Assembly (NCBI GenBank): GCA_002490665.1
Contig: DKUL01000081.1
Location: 1 to 26,792, forward strand
Length of the DNA stretch: 26,792 nucleotides
DNA from: Lachnospiraceae bacterium UBA7205
GTDB lineage: Bacteria; Bacillota; Clostridia; Lachnospirales; Lachnospiraceae
Direction of reading: 5' to 3'
In this document: piece by piece, positions 1 through 6,602 of the stretch
Position numbering within the stretch: the first letter of the stretch is position 1
Layout: each line of letters starts with the position of its first letter
Notes under the pieces: generated by a model
Seen by the model: the letters and a program-made list of their open reading frames with translations, nothing else
Database searches by the model: none
What the model was told of the DNA's origin: nothing
Position numbers and translations under genes: made by a program

Positions 1-21
1 TAACCGCTTGACCAACGAGCC
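1..21 (-). tRNA. tRNA-Glu, 5' part only
   Basis: The reverse complement starts GGCTCGTTGGTCAAGCGGTT, the typical 5' acceptor arm and D-arm of bacterial tRNA-Glu. The rest, including the anticodon, lies beyond the window edge, so the isotype rests on similarity of the first 21 bases only. A good promoter lies about 50 bases upstream. Confidence 0.75.
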
Positions 22-72
22 ATGGCTGTTATATGCCTGCTTTTAATTATCTGCATTGCTGACAGCTATTAC

Positions 73-101
73 AGTATATAACAGCTTTTACAAAAAATCA
101 A
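73..101 (-). promoter_or_regulatory. Promoter of the tRNA-Glu transcript
   Basis: On the minus strand, -35 TTGATT (96-101) and -10 TATACT (73-78) are separated by exactly 17 bases. Transcription would start near base 66, giving a leader of about 45 bases before the tRNA. The surrounding 22-185 interval is AT-rich and shows no gene. Confidence 0.7.
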
Positions 102-142
102 GTACTTTTTTTATTTTTCTTTAAATTTTTTTACAGGAAACC

Positions 143-173
143 AAATGCCGAACGGTTACGGTTTTCAGCATTT
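143..173 (-). terminator. Weak stem-loop after the Dabb gene
   Basis: A 10-bp inverted repeat with one G-U pair (143-152 against 164-173) and an 11-base loop lies 13 bases past the Dabb stop codon. The minus-strand tail after it is only moderately T-rich. On the plus strand the hairpin runs into TTTTT. Its role as terminator of the minus-strand cluster is an inference. Confidence 0.35.
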
Positions 174-185
174 TTCAGGCACAAG

Positions 186-488
186 TCATACTGCAAAATC
201 CATGCAGACCCTTGTCTTTGTAAACGGACGTACCTTTCCGTCCGCCACAGCTACGTGTTCCGGATGAACTGCATATCCCTTCAGCGCCTCCTCGTCTGCA
301 AAAGATGAATCAAGCATCACATCCGCATTGGAAGATGGCAGCGGATTGACCTCCACTTTAATATCAATCAGTTCGGGTATCTTTCCCCTGAGCGATTCAA
401 GCCCTGCCTTTATTCCAGCCTTTATCTCCGCCCTGTCACTCTCAGACAGTTCGTCCTTTAACTGCCACAATATTATATGTCTTACCAT
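186..488 (-). CDS. Dabb-family (stress-responsive alpha/beta barrel) protein
   Basis: This 100-residue protein opens MVRHIILWQLK, followed by an acidic helix and a beta-rich second half with HPEHVAVADGKVRPF. That matches the small Dabb ferredoxin-like dimer family, where a histidine in a conserved HxxH-like stretch often lines the cavity. Some Dabb proteins are stress-induced and others act as cyclases or monooxygenase-like enzymes; no substrate can be assigned here. The ATG is preceded by GGAGATGGAGAA, a good ribosome binding site. It is the last gene of a same-strand cluster, 86 bases after the acylphosphatase. The family call is firm and the function is unknown. Confidence 0.85.
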   Translation of the reverse strand: MVRHIILWQLKDELSESDRAEIKAGIKAGLESLRGKIPELIDIKVEVNPLPSSNADVMLDSSFADEEALKGYAVHPEHVAVADGKVRPFTKTRVCMDFAV

Positions 489-574
489 TTCTCCATCTCC
501 TATTCTGTTCGTTATCCTGTTTTCCTGTCCTTTTTCGGCAGGTCTGATGTACCAGCATCATTATTTTTCAACCA

Positions 575-844
575 CTACCGCACATAAAACGACCGTTCAT
601 CCTCCAGAAGCGGTACTTCTTTTGTCTCAATGGAATCAATCACAATATAATCGCTCCGGTTAATCATCACAAGCATCCTGTTGATGGCTTCCTCCGTCCC
701 CTGTGCCTCCATCTCAACCGAGCCGTCATACTCATTTTTTGCCCAGCCCGTGATTCCCATGCCGTTTGCGGCGTGTTTCGCCCGATAACGGAATCCGACG
801 CCCTGCACCCTGCCCGTGAAACGAAAATGTTTTCTGACAATCAT
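575..844 (-). CDS. acyP: Acylphosphatase
   Basis: Acylphosphatase hydrolyses carboxyl-phosphate bonds, as in acetyl phosphate and 1,3-bisphosphoglycerate, in the cytoplasm. The protein shows the family signature: GRVQGVGFRYR carries the catalytic arginine and phosphate-binding loop, and GWAKNEYDGSVEMEAQG carries the catalytic asparagine. From the ATG at 844 it is 89 residues, the normal family length; GAGGG lies 8 bases upstream. A GTG at 859 would overlap the stop codon of the upstream PAS gene (GTGA) and add five residues (MRAAG), but has a poorer ribosome binding site. Either way the two genes are tightly coupled. Confidence 0.93.
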   Translation of the reverse strand: MIVRKHFRFTGRVQGVGFRYRAKHAANGMGITGWAKNEYDGSVEMEAQGTEEAINRMLVMINRSDYIVIDSIETKEVPLLEDERSFYVR

Positions 845-855
845 TCCTGCTGCCC

Positions 856-1236
856 TCACTCTGCCGAAAAATCATACATCCTCGCTGTCTCCCTGTTCCT
901 GTACTCATGTTTTTCGTAATATCCGACTAGCGCCCCGTCCGTGTCCCGCAGTGCGACCATGTAAACGTCCTTATTTTCTTTTTCGTTATAGAACGTATAA
1001 ATTCTGTTGTGAGCCGTACTTTCTCCAAACCACAGGACGACTTTTTTTATCATCTCCACAGACTTTTGATTATGACAGTTCAGCAGGCTTTGTCCCACAA
1101 GCGCCGCACCGCCCCTATTCCCATAGCGGGCAATGGCAGCCGGATTCATATAGATAATCTCATGTGCCAGATTGCAGATGACAACGGCGCATCTGTCCTC
1201 ATCAATCACACTCTTAAAATATGTTGTCAATTCCAT
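856..1236 (-). CDS. PAS-domain-like small sensor protein
   Basis: This 126-residue protein begins MELTTYFKSVIDEDRCAVVI. It contains the PAS pattern of an early strand, NPAAIARYGNRGG with GQSLLNCHNQKS, then YTFYNEKENKDVYMVALRDTDGALVGYYE. It has no output domain, membrane segment or HTH, so it would be a free-standing PAS protein that binds a ligand or a partner. The open frame extends upstream to 1527, but that part only shadows the NifX-like gene. The ATG at 1236 has AAAGGA 8 bases upstream and is preferred. It lies 31 bases after the NifX-like gene and overlaps the acylphosphatase start. Confidence 0.75.
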   Translation of the reverse strand: MELTTYFKSVIDEDRCAVVICNLAHEIIYMNPAAIARYGNRGGAALVGQSLLNCHNQKSVEMIKKVVLWFGESTAHNRIYTFYNEKENKDVYMVALRDTDGALVGYYEKHEYRNRETARMYDFSAE

Positions 1237-1267
1237 TGTCTGATATCCTTTTCTTTCTTCACTGTGC

Positions 1268-1690
1268 CTACTCGCTGCATCCATCCCCATGACCGCCACA
1301 GTCATGGTCACTGCTGCCGCAGGAATGCTCCCCGCAGTCATGTCCATGCGCATGTTCATGATGGTCGCAGTGTACATCCGGGTCATATGCAAGTGTCCCT
1401 GCAAGAAATGCCCTGACCGCCTCGTCCGCATCCCCTGAAATGCCGCCATAAAGCTGTATGCCGGCCGATGCAAGCGCACTCTGTGCCCCGCCGCCGATTC
1501 CGCCACAGAGCAGCGTATTGACACCATGCCCTGTCAGAAAACCCGCGAGCGCCCCGTGTCCGCTTCCCTGCGTGTCCACAACCTGTTCGTTCTGTATTGT
1601 GCCGTTTTCCACATCATAGAACTTAAACTGCTGTGTGTGTCCGAAGTGCTGAAAAACCTCTCCATCCCCATATGTTACTGCAATTCTCAT
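1268..1690 (-). CDS. NifX/NifB-like (dinitrogenase Fe-Mo cofactor domain) protein with His/Cys-rich tail
   Basis: The first ~105 residues match the NifX/NifB/NafY-type domain: MRIAVTYGDGEVFQHFGHTQQF at the start, then CGGIGGGAQSALASAGI. Family members bind iron-molybdenum cofactor precursors or iron-sulfur clusters, but most non-diazotrophic homologues are uncharacterised and no nif gene is seen here. The last ~34 residues form a run of His, Cys, Asp and Gly (HCDHHEHAHGHDCGEHSCG and onward), a probable metal-binding tail. The ATG follows AAGGAGGAGG by about 8 bases. It sits 22 bases after the AAA ATPase gene. A metal-handling role is plausible but not shown. Confidence 0.85.
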   Translation of the reverse strand: MRIAVTYGDGEVFQHFGHTQQFKFYDVENGTIQNEQVVDTQGSGHGALAGFLTGHGVNTLLCGGIGGGAQSALASAGIQLYGGISGDADEAVRAFLAGTLAYDPDVHCDHHEHAHGHDCGEHSCGSSDHDCGGHGDGCSE

Positions 1691-1712
1691 CTTTTATCCT
1701 CCTCCTTTTTTC

Positions 1713-2573
1713 TCATTCCTCAAATTCACGCTCATACTTCTTAAAAAACGCATAGTATGCCCGCACGTTTGCCAGTTCTGTCCAGCGCTTTACGTCTGCT
1801 GTTTCCTCGTCCAGGTCATAAATCTTTGCCCCTCTCATGGAAAGCAGAAAGGGTGAGTGCGTCGCAATCACAAACTGGCACTTGAAAAAACGGACTGAAT
1901 CCTCCAGAAAGCGCAGCAGCTCCTGCTGTTTTTCCGGTGACAGGCTGTTCTCCGGCTCGTCAAGCAGATACAGCCCATTCTCTTTTATCTTGTCCGCAAA
2001 ATAGAGAAATGCGCTCTCGCCGTTGGAGTGCTCCCTGACATTGTCCTGTAAGCTGCTGCGCACATACCCTGACTGTGTATTGCGCCGCGCCGCGTTTACC
2101 TTTTTCAGCCGGTCATAATCTTCCAGCGAATGCATCTGGAATTTCGCATGCTTTGCTTCCTGGTACTCCTCAAACAGCTCCTTCCGCCTCTGGTCTATTC
2201 CTTCGTTGATACAGCGCAGATTGAGCATAAAGTCAAACACGTCATCACTCGTGATTATCCTGCTGTCCTTTGGAATTTTCCCGATCGTCTCAAACGAGCA
2301 CAGTTTTGTGTAATCCCCGAAAAAATTGGAACGGTTGTACAGCGTGTCGCGCGCCAGCCCAAGTTTCTCCGCAATCACATTCAACGCAGTTGTCTTACCA
2401 GAGCCGTTCCCGCCATACAGAATCGTAACAGGTTCAAAATCAAGCATTTTCAGCTGATGCGCCGAAAGTACTAAAAACGGATAAACCGTGTCGTAACAGG
2501 TGCGCTTCTGGCTCATTGTAAAATCATACTCCCGCTCCCTGTCAGGAAACGCAAAATGGGATAAATATATCAT
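1713..2573 (-). CDS. AAA-family ATPase (SMC/ABC-like, single-domain)
   Basis: This 286-residue protein has Walker A ILYGGNGSGKTT (residues 52-62), then a helical insert rich in charged residues. The composite Walker B is LYLLDEPENSLSPEKQQ and the switch histidine is VIATHSPFLL. This is the arrangement of the AAA_15/AAA_21 (RecF/ABC-like) group, which often handles DNA or partners with nucleases. No nuclease domain or partner is visible next to it, and the protein ends soon after the ATPase core. The ATG is preceded by AAGGAG with 9-base spacing. It may be the first gene of the cluster running down to 186; the promoter in the 82-base gap before it is not clear. Confidence 0.85.
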   Translation of the reverse strand: MIYLSHFAFPDREREYDFTMSQKRTCYDTVYPFLVLSAHQLKMLDFEPVTILYGGNGSGKTTALNVIAEKLGLARDTLYNRSNFFGDYTKLCSFETIGKIPKDSRIITSDDVFDFMLNLRCINEGIDQRRKELFEEYQEAKHAKFQMHSLEDYDRLKKVNAARRNTQSGYVRSSLQDNVREHSNGESAFLYFADKIKENGLYLLDEPENSLSPEKQQELLRFLEDSVRFFKCQFVIATHSPFLLSMRGAKIYDLDEETADVKRWTELANVRAYYAFFKKYEREFEE

Positions 2574-2655
2574 GGCATCCTGCTCCTTAACGAATTATCT
2601 TCATATTAGTATATCACAAATATTCCAAGAAAGCACTTAAATTATAAACAAAAAA

Positions 2656-4251
2656 CTATCTTTCCAGATATTCCATTCTCACATAACCCTCCATGGGTTC
2701 CTCATCCTCCTGCTTAATGATTACTTTGTAAAAATCCCCCTCCTGCGCAATGATTTCCACTATCTCGCCCTTTTTTAACAGTCCGCTGACTGCCGCATCC
2801 GGGTCTGCTGCCGACCGCACCCTCAATGCATTCACGTTCACCACTGCCTTTTCAGATGCTGGTGTATTGGTTTCATCCGACACATAGTTGTCCGGTTCTG
2901 TTCCGCCAGAGTTTGTATGCGGACAGGATTTATACGTGAATGCCGCAATCTCGTCACCCCTTACTGCACTTCCGCACTTTGCACATTTCTGCGCCTCATA
3001 GGTAACCACCGTGCAGCTCCCGTCAGCATGCCTTTCATGCTCTGCGATTGTCCCCGAAGTATAGCTATGCGCACAGACATTTTGCTGCTGACCGGCTTGA
3101 TAATCGTTTATGCTGTAATCCGTATTTCCATCCCCGCCCACAAAGACAGCATCCCCATAACGAAAGTCCATACATTTTCCCTCCATGGGATTTTCTTCAC
3201 CCGTCTGGGAAAATACCAGAACATCCTTTTCACTCCAGTCATCCATACCACTCTGTACATAATTGCGCGGTTTCTGATATGCCAGTGCCGGAATGCTTCC
3301 TGCCAGTGCACAGACCGCCACGATAACGACTACAGCCCTTTTTTTCCAGACTCTTCTCTTGTTTGTTTCCATAATCCGTTCCATCCTTTTCCTCAATAAA
3401 CTTTTTGATTTCCCCAATGACAGAACCATCGTCTTTCGCGTCTCCGTCCTTTGGGATGCCTCCATAATGCATCTGATGTAGTCTGCTTTCTGCCTCCTTG
3501 TCCTGCCGCTTACTGCCACCTCGTCACCCAGCATCTCGCTGACTGCGACGTTTTCCCGAAACAGGAAGCAGGCAAGCGGATTCCAAAAGTACACCACCAG
3601 CACCGCAAAACAAAAGAAGCGCGCCACAATATCCGCGCATAGCACATGGTTTTGTTCATGCAAAAATATTGCTTCCATCGAACCTTCATATTGATGATAA
3701 TCGACAGGAAATAAAATCACTGGTTTTGCAAGCCCTACCGTCACAGGTGACGAAACGCATGGGGAAACACCCACCATAATCTTTCTTCCGGTATTTTTCT
3801 TCCTTTCATATTGTTCCGCATCCAGCAGCACCATGCTCCTCCTGTATCGCCTGCTTGTCTGCATATAAAGAATCAGCCATCCTGCAAGCAACGTACAGCA
3901 TACCACAAGTACCAGAAGCAGAACCGGCAGAAGTCCCTGATATCCCGTTATCCGCACAATTTTACCATCTTCATCCAGGACAATAAAGCTGCCCCATACG
4001 CTTGCCGCGTCAAAAACGTCGCCTGTCTTTTTTATCGAAAATACCACACCCGTCTTTTCCAGCAGCCAGCAAACCAGCTCTTTTCCCTCCGCTGCCAGCC
4101 ACGGAACAGGCAGCAGGTACAAGGCAGTGTTTATGCGAATCAGCCGCTGCCGCCATTTTAACGGCAGCTCATATGGCAGGATTCTGTTAAAAACAATATA
4201 TACCAGTGTAAAGATGCTTCCGCACAGCATCATATGTACATACAGCCTCAT
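2656..4251 (-). CDS. BlaR1/MecR1-like M56 membrane metallopeptidase with extracellular SH3 domain
   Basis: In BlaR1-type sensors a membrane zinc peptidase is activated by an external signal and inactivates the BlaI repressor. This 531-residue protein has N-terminal membrane helices (about 8-25 and 105-130), the zinc site HEQNH (198-202) with a downstream SEMLGDE, and a helix near 305-325. The outer part is unusual. In place of the penicillin-binding domain there is a ~140-residue region with a CAKCG motif, then a bacterial SH3-like domain (about 470-531). The ATG overlaps the BlaI stop as ATGA with GGAGG upstream; a GTG at 4263 is less likely. The 3' end carries a short hairpin and T-run over the stop codon. 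The signal may be cell-wall-derived (inference). Confidence 0.9.
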   Translation of the reverse strand: MRLYVHMMLCGSIFTLVYIVFNRILPYELPLKWRQRLIRINTALYLLPVPWLAAEGKELVCWLLEKTGVVFSIKKTGDVFDAASVWGSFIVLDEDGKIVRITGYQGLLPVLLLVLVVCCTLLAGWLILYMQTSRRYRRSMVLLDAEQYERKKNTGRKIMVGVSPCVSSPVTVGLAKPVILFPVDYHQYEGSMEAIFLHEQNHVLCADIVARFFCFAVLVVYFWNPLACFLFRENVAVSEMLGDEVAVSGRTRRQKADYIRCIMEASQRTETRKTMVLSLGKSKSLLRKRMERIMETNKRRVWKKRAVVVIVAVCALAGSIPALAYQKPRNYVQSGMDDWSEKDVLVFSQTGEENPMEGKCMDFRYGDAVFVGGDGNTDYSINDYQAGQQQNVCAHSYTSGTIAEHERHADGSCTVVTYEAQKCAKCGSAVRGDEIAAFTYKSCPHTNSGGTEPDNYVSDETNTPASEKAVVNVNALRVRSAADPDAAVSGLLKKGEIVEIIAQEGDFYKVIIKQEDEEPMEGYVRMEYLER

Positions 4252-4616
4252 TCTTCCTCCCACCTCCTCAGCACCTGACGCAATGCCGCAATTTCTTTTT
4301 CGTCCGGTTTTGCCCCGCCATTCAATGTCGTAAGCATTTTTGCAAAGGAGCCACCATAATTTCTGTCCAGAAATGCCTTTGACACCTCCTCAAGATACGC
4401 CTCCCTGGTAACCGCCGGAAGATACTTTTTAAATCGTGCGCCCTCCACGGCCCGCACCAGATTTTTTTGCTGCATCTTGAATAAAAAGGTGTTCAGCGTC
4501 TGCTTTTTCCATCCCTTATTTGTCCTTGCATTAAAGACATCCAGAAGCTCACCCAGACAAATCGGTTCCCCCCTTACCCACAATGTTTCCATAATTTCCA
4601 GCTCTGCCTCTGTCAT
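4248..4616 (-). CDS. BlaI/MecI-family transcriptional repressor
   Basis: A winged-helix repressor of about 122 residues from MTEAELEIMETLW. It has the recognition-helix region KGWKKQTLNTFLFKMQQKNLV and a C-terminal dimerisation half ending LRQVLRRWEEE, the normal BlaI size and layout. It should bind paired TAC-rich dyads as a dimer. Two such dyads lie immediately upstream (4637-4652 and 4685-4702), so it probably represses itself and the M56 gene. The ATG at 4616 has AAAGGAGG 8 bases upstream; an upstream in-frame start at 4658 lies within the promoter and operator and is rejected. The overlap with the next gene indicates translational coupling. Confidence 0.93.
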   Translation of the reverse strand: MTEAELEIMETLWVRGEPICLGELLDVFNARTNKGWKKQTLNTFLFKMQQKNLVRAVEGARFKKYLPAVTREAYLEEVSKAFLDRNYGGSFAKMLTTLNGGAKPDEKEIAALRQVLRRWEEE

Positions 4617-4636
4617 AACGGTTTCCTCCTTTATTG

Positions 4637-4652
4637 TACTATAAATATAGTA
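4637..4652. promoter_or_regulatory. BlaI-type operator 1 (proximal)
   Basis: TACTATAAATATAGTA is a perfect 6-bp inverted repeat around a 4-base spacer. It overlaps the -10 element and lies 21 bases upstream of the BlaI start codon. Confidence 0.8.
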
Positions 4653-4677
4653 TAGCAAAGAGCTCCATTTATTTCAA
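4649..4677 (-). promoter_or_regulatory. Promoter of the BlaI-M56 operon
   Basis: On the minus strand, -35 TTGAAA (4672-4677) and -10 TATACT (4649-4654) are separated by 17 bases. The -10 overlaps operator 1 and operator 2 lies just upstream of the -35, so a bound repressor would block both sides. Confidence 0.8.
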
Positions 4678-4684
4678 GCTTTTT

Positions 4685-4702
4685 GTACTATTTTTATAGT
4701 AC
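4685..4702. promoter_or_regulatory. BlaI-type operator 2 (distal)
   Basis: GTACTATTTTTATAGTAC is a perfect 7-bp inverted repeat with a TTTT spacer. It shares the TACTAT-N4-ATAGTA core with operator 1. The centres are 49 bases apart. Confidence 0.8.
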
Positions 4703-4725
4703 CATATGATAGTCGGGTATTCTGC

Positions 4726-4783
4726 AAAATAAAAATGCCCTTATCCTTCCGTTCATTGTTTCCCTAACGAAAGGACAAAGGCA
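4726..4783 (-). terminator. Rho-independent terminator of the GGDEF-luxS operon
   Basis: An 18-base inverted repeat with several G-U pairs (4736-4753 against 4766-4783) and a 12-base loop is followed on the minus strand by TTTTTATTTT. It begins 12 bases after the stop codon of the 4795-5352 gene. Confidence 0.85.
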
Positions 4784-4794
4784 CCCTTAATCAT

Positions 4795-5352
4795 TTACCG
4801 GATAACCCGGACCTCAAACGCCGTGGTCTGCGGCGGTATGCTCATCGTCATAAATGCCGCATGGCGTACCCTTACCCGCAGCCCCGGGACAAGATTGGAA
4901 AAGTCCATCGGTCTGCCGAATGCATTGAATATCTGTGCGTCATCTGCCAGATTAAAACGCATTGTCGAGGCAAAATTTCCATCGCTTACCGTCGTAAAGC
5001 TTCTGTTCCGCCTATCCACATTGACAATACGCCCGACTGTCACGTTGTCACCGCCGGGTCTTCCCACTACCTGTATGACATATGCCAGTGACTGCGGCGG
5101 TATACTTCTTGTCATTGCATTCGAAAATGCCGCATTGACTGTCATACCGGTTCGAAGGTCTGTTATGGGAATCCGGTTGTTGTTTTCATCCAGTATTGCC
5201 GTGTTATTTCCGACGTTCAGCCGTATTGTCTGCTGCCCCCTGCCACAGCCGGGGCACTCCGCGCTGGAAACAAGCACGAACGAGCCGTCCCGCCTTATCT
5301 CGACATTTTCTATCGTGCCGTTTGTAATCTGAGCCAAAAAAGTATTGTCCAT
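4795..5352 (-). CDS. Unknown small protein with two tandem beta-rich repeats
   Basis: A 185-residue protein without signal peptide or membrane segment, not recognised as a named family. It is an internal duplication: the first half ends GMTVNAAFSNAMTRSIPPQS followed by AYVIQVVGR, and the second ends GLRVRVRHAAFMTMSIPPQT followed by AFEVRVIR. Each half also has an RIVNV/IENVEI-type strand followed by an aspartate-rich turn, as in OB- or SH3-like beta barrels. One CPGCGRG motif lies in the first half only. The ATG at 5352 has AGGTG upstream; a GTG at 5361 would add three residues. It is the last gene before the strong terminator and 67 bases after luxS, so it is probably part of that operon. 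Confidence 0.75.
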   Translation of the reverse strand: MDNTFLAQITNGTIENVEIRRDGSFVLVSSAECPGCGRGQQTIRLNVGNNTAILDENNNRIPITDLRTGMTVNAAFSNAMTRSIPPQSLAYVIQVVGRPGGDNVTVGRIVNVDRRNRSFTTVSDGNFASTMRFNLADDAQIFNAFGRPMDFSNLVPGLRVRVRHAAFMTMSIPPQTTAFEVRVIR

Positions 5353-5419
5353 TGGTATCACCTAAAAGCTTTATTATACTATATGCGGCAGATTCATAAA
5401 GGATAAAGACTCATGGCGC

Positions 5420-5899
5420 TCACTCGGGATATATCAGCCTTGTGTCATCAATATGGTACAGCACATCATCCAGATATCTTTTCGCGAGATAGTTTGCCAT
5501 GCCAAGGTTCATGTCAAGATAATTTCCGCAGTCCTTCGGACTGGCTCCCGGAACCTCATCCTTGTAATCCCTGATAAATTCATACAGCTCTATCATCAGC
5601 GGCACGATTTCTTTCGACTCATAATCCCCTGCAAGCAGCAGGTAGAAACCAGTACGGCAGCCCATTGGTCCAAAGTAAATGGTCTTCTCCCCGTATTCCC
5701 TGTGGTTCCTTAAAAAGGTTGCCGCCAGATGCTCAATGGTGTGTACCTCAGCAGTGTTCATGACCGGTTCCTCGTTCGGCGAAGTCATTCTAAGGTCAAA
5801 TGTTGTTATCGTGCCATCGCCCACACGATCCTTTCTCGAAACATACACCCCCGGCTGCAATTTATTGTGGTCAATTGTAAAACTCGTTATCTTTTCCAT
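5420..5899 (-). CDS. luxS: S-ribosylhomocysteine lyase LuxS
   Basis: LuxS cleaves S-ribosylhomocysteine to homocysteine and the autoinducer-2 precursor DPD, in the activated methyl cycle. The 159-residue protein starts MEKITSFTIDH, as typical LuxS does. It has the metal site HTIEH (53-57) with Cys124 in KDCGNY as third ligand, and the catalytic cysteine in GPMGCRTGFY (Cys81). All key residues are present. An ATG two codons upstream (5905) is only 3 bases from GGAGG; the one at 5899 has better 9-base spacing. The gene is 28 bases after the secreted protein gene, in the same operon as a GGDEF protein, which points to a signalling role as well as recycling. Confidence 0.97.
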   Translation of the reverse strand: MEKITSFTIDHNKLQPGVYVSRKDRVGDGTITTFDLRMTSPNEEPVMNTAEVHTIEHLAATFLRNHREYGEKTIYFGPMGCRTGFYLLLAGDYESKEIVPLMIELYEFIRDYKDEVPGASPKDCGNYLDMNLGMANYLAKRYLDDVLYHIDDTRLIYPE

Positions 5900-5927
5900 T
5901 GCCATTGTCCTCCTTTTTGATGATGCC

Positions 5928-6602
5928 CTAATACCTGGTCATAATATAGCTGTGTGAATCGACAAGCTGTGGTCTGGGTATCTCACGCCCCCAGTGTATT
6001 GCTCCATTATAGTTTCCTTCTGCCACAATCACTGTATTTTCCTTCACTTCAAGGACAATGACCGAGTGCGTGTCATTATCCACCCTGAGAATATCCCCGA
6101 CCCTTATGTTGCCGTAATCCTTGTGAATCTGTGCCCTCGTATTGCCAAATGCCGCATCACTCACTGCAAATGCAAATCCGGCACAGCCGAAACCACCTGT
6201 ATAGGTTCCACCCTTCCAGCCATAATAATTGTCATTCGTCCATGGCATTCCCTCTGGAAAAACCGCTTTTTGTGCCATAATCGTATCATATATCCGGCTG
6301 TCCGTACTTGCTGCGCTCAGACCAATCCCATGGATATAAAAGGTCTGACCGTCCAGATTAATCTGAAAATATCCGTTGCTTGTAATCCCCGTGACCTGTA
6401 TGGGCAAATCCGCCGCCACGTCGGAAAGCACCACCGCACCATCATCCGCATCAGACAATATGACAGTATTCTCATTCGTATACAAAACCGCATCCGCTGC
6501 CGTCACCGTGTATTCGGCTGCCTCTGCTGCCAGCGCCGGCGTCCCAAAAAACAGTGCGATACCAAGTATCAGTCCAAACATTCTGCCCCATACTTTTTTC
6601 AT
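5928..6602 (-). CDS. Secreted cysteine-hydrolase-like (CHAP/NlpC-type) protein
   Basis: This 224-residue protein has an N-terminal signal peptide (MKKVWGRMFGLILGIALFFG, probable cleavage after ALAA near residue 26). Residues 30-95 form an SH3-like beta segment. The C-terminal domain has TGGFGCAGFAFAVSD (Cys140), then GDILRVDNDTHSVIVLEV (His179) and VAEGNYNGAIHWGREI. This Cys...His...polar order fits CHAP/NlpC-P60-like hydrolases, which cut peptidoglycan amide bonds. The exact family is not recognised and enzyme activity is inferred. Its start overlaps the stop of the GGDEF gene (ATGA), so the two are translationally coupled; luxS follows. Confidence 0.75.
   Translation of the reverse strand: MKKVWGRMFGLILGIALFFGTPALAAEAAEYTVTAADAVLYTNENTVILSDADDGAVVLSDVAADLPIQVTGITSNGYFQINLDGQTFYIHGIGLSAASTDSRIYDTIMAQKAVFPEGMPWTNDNYYGWKGGTYTGGFGCAGFAFAVSDAAFGNTRAQIHKDYGNIRVGDILRVDNDTHSVIVLEVKENTVIVAEGNYNGAIHWGREIPRPQLVDSHSYIMTRY

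Noticed and set aside
856..1527. Long form of the PAS protein (223 codons)
   Set aside because: The first 97 codons overlap the NifX-like gene in another frame and encode a low-quality His/Met-rich shadow; the ATG at 1236 has a proper ribosome binding site.
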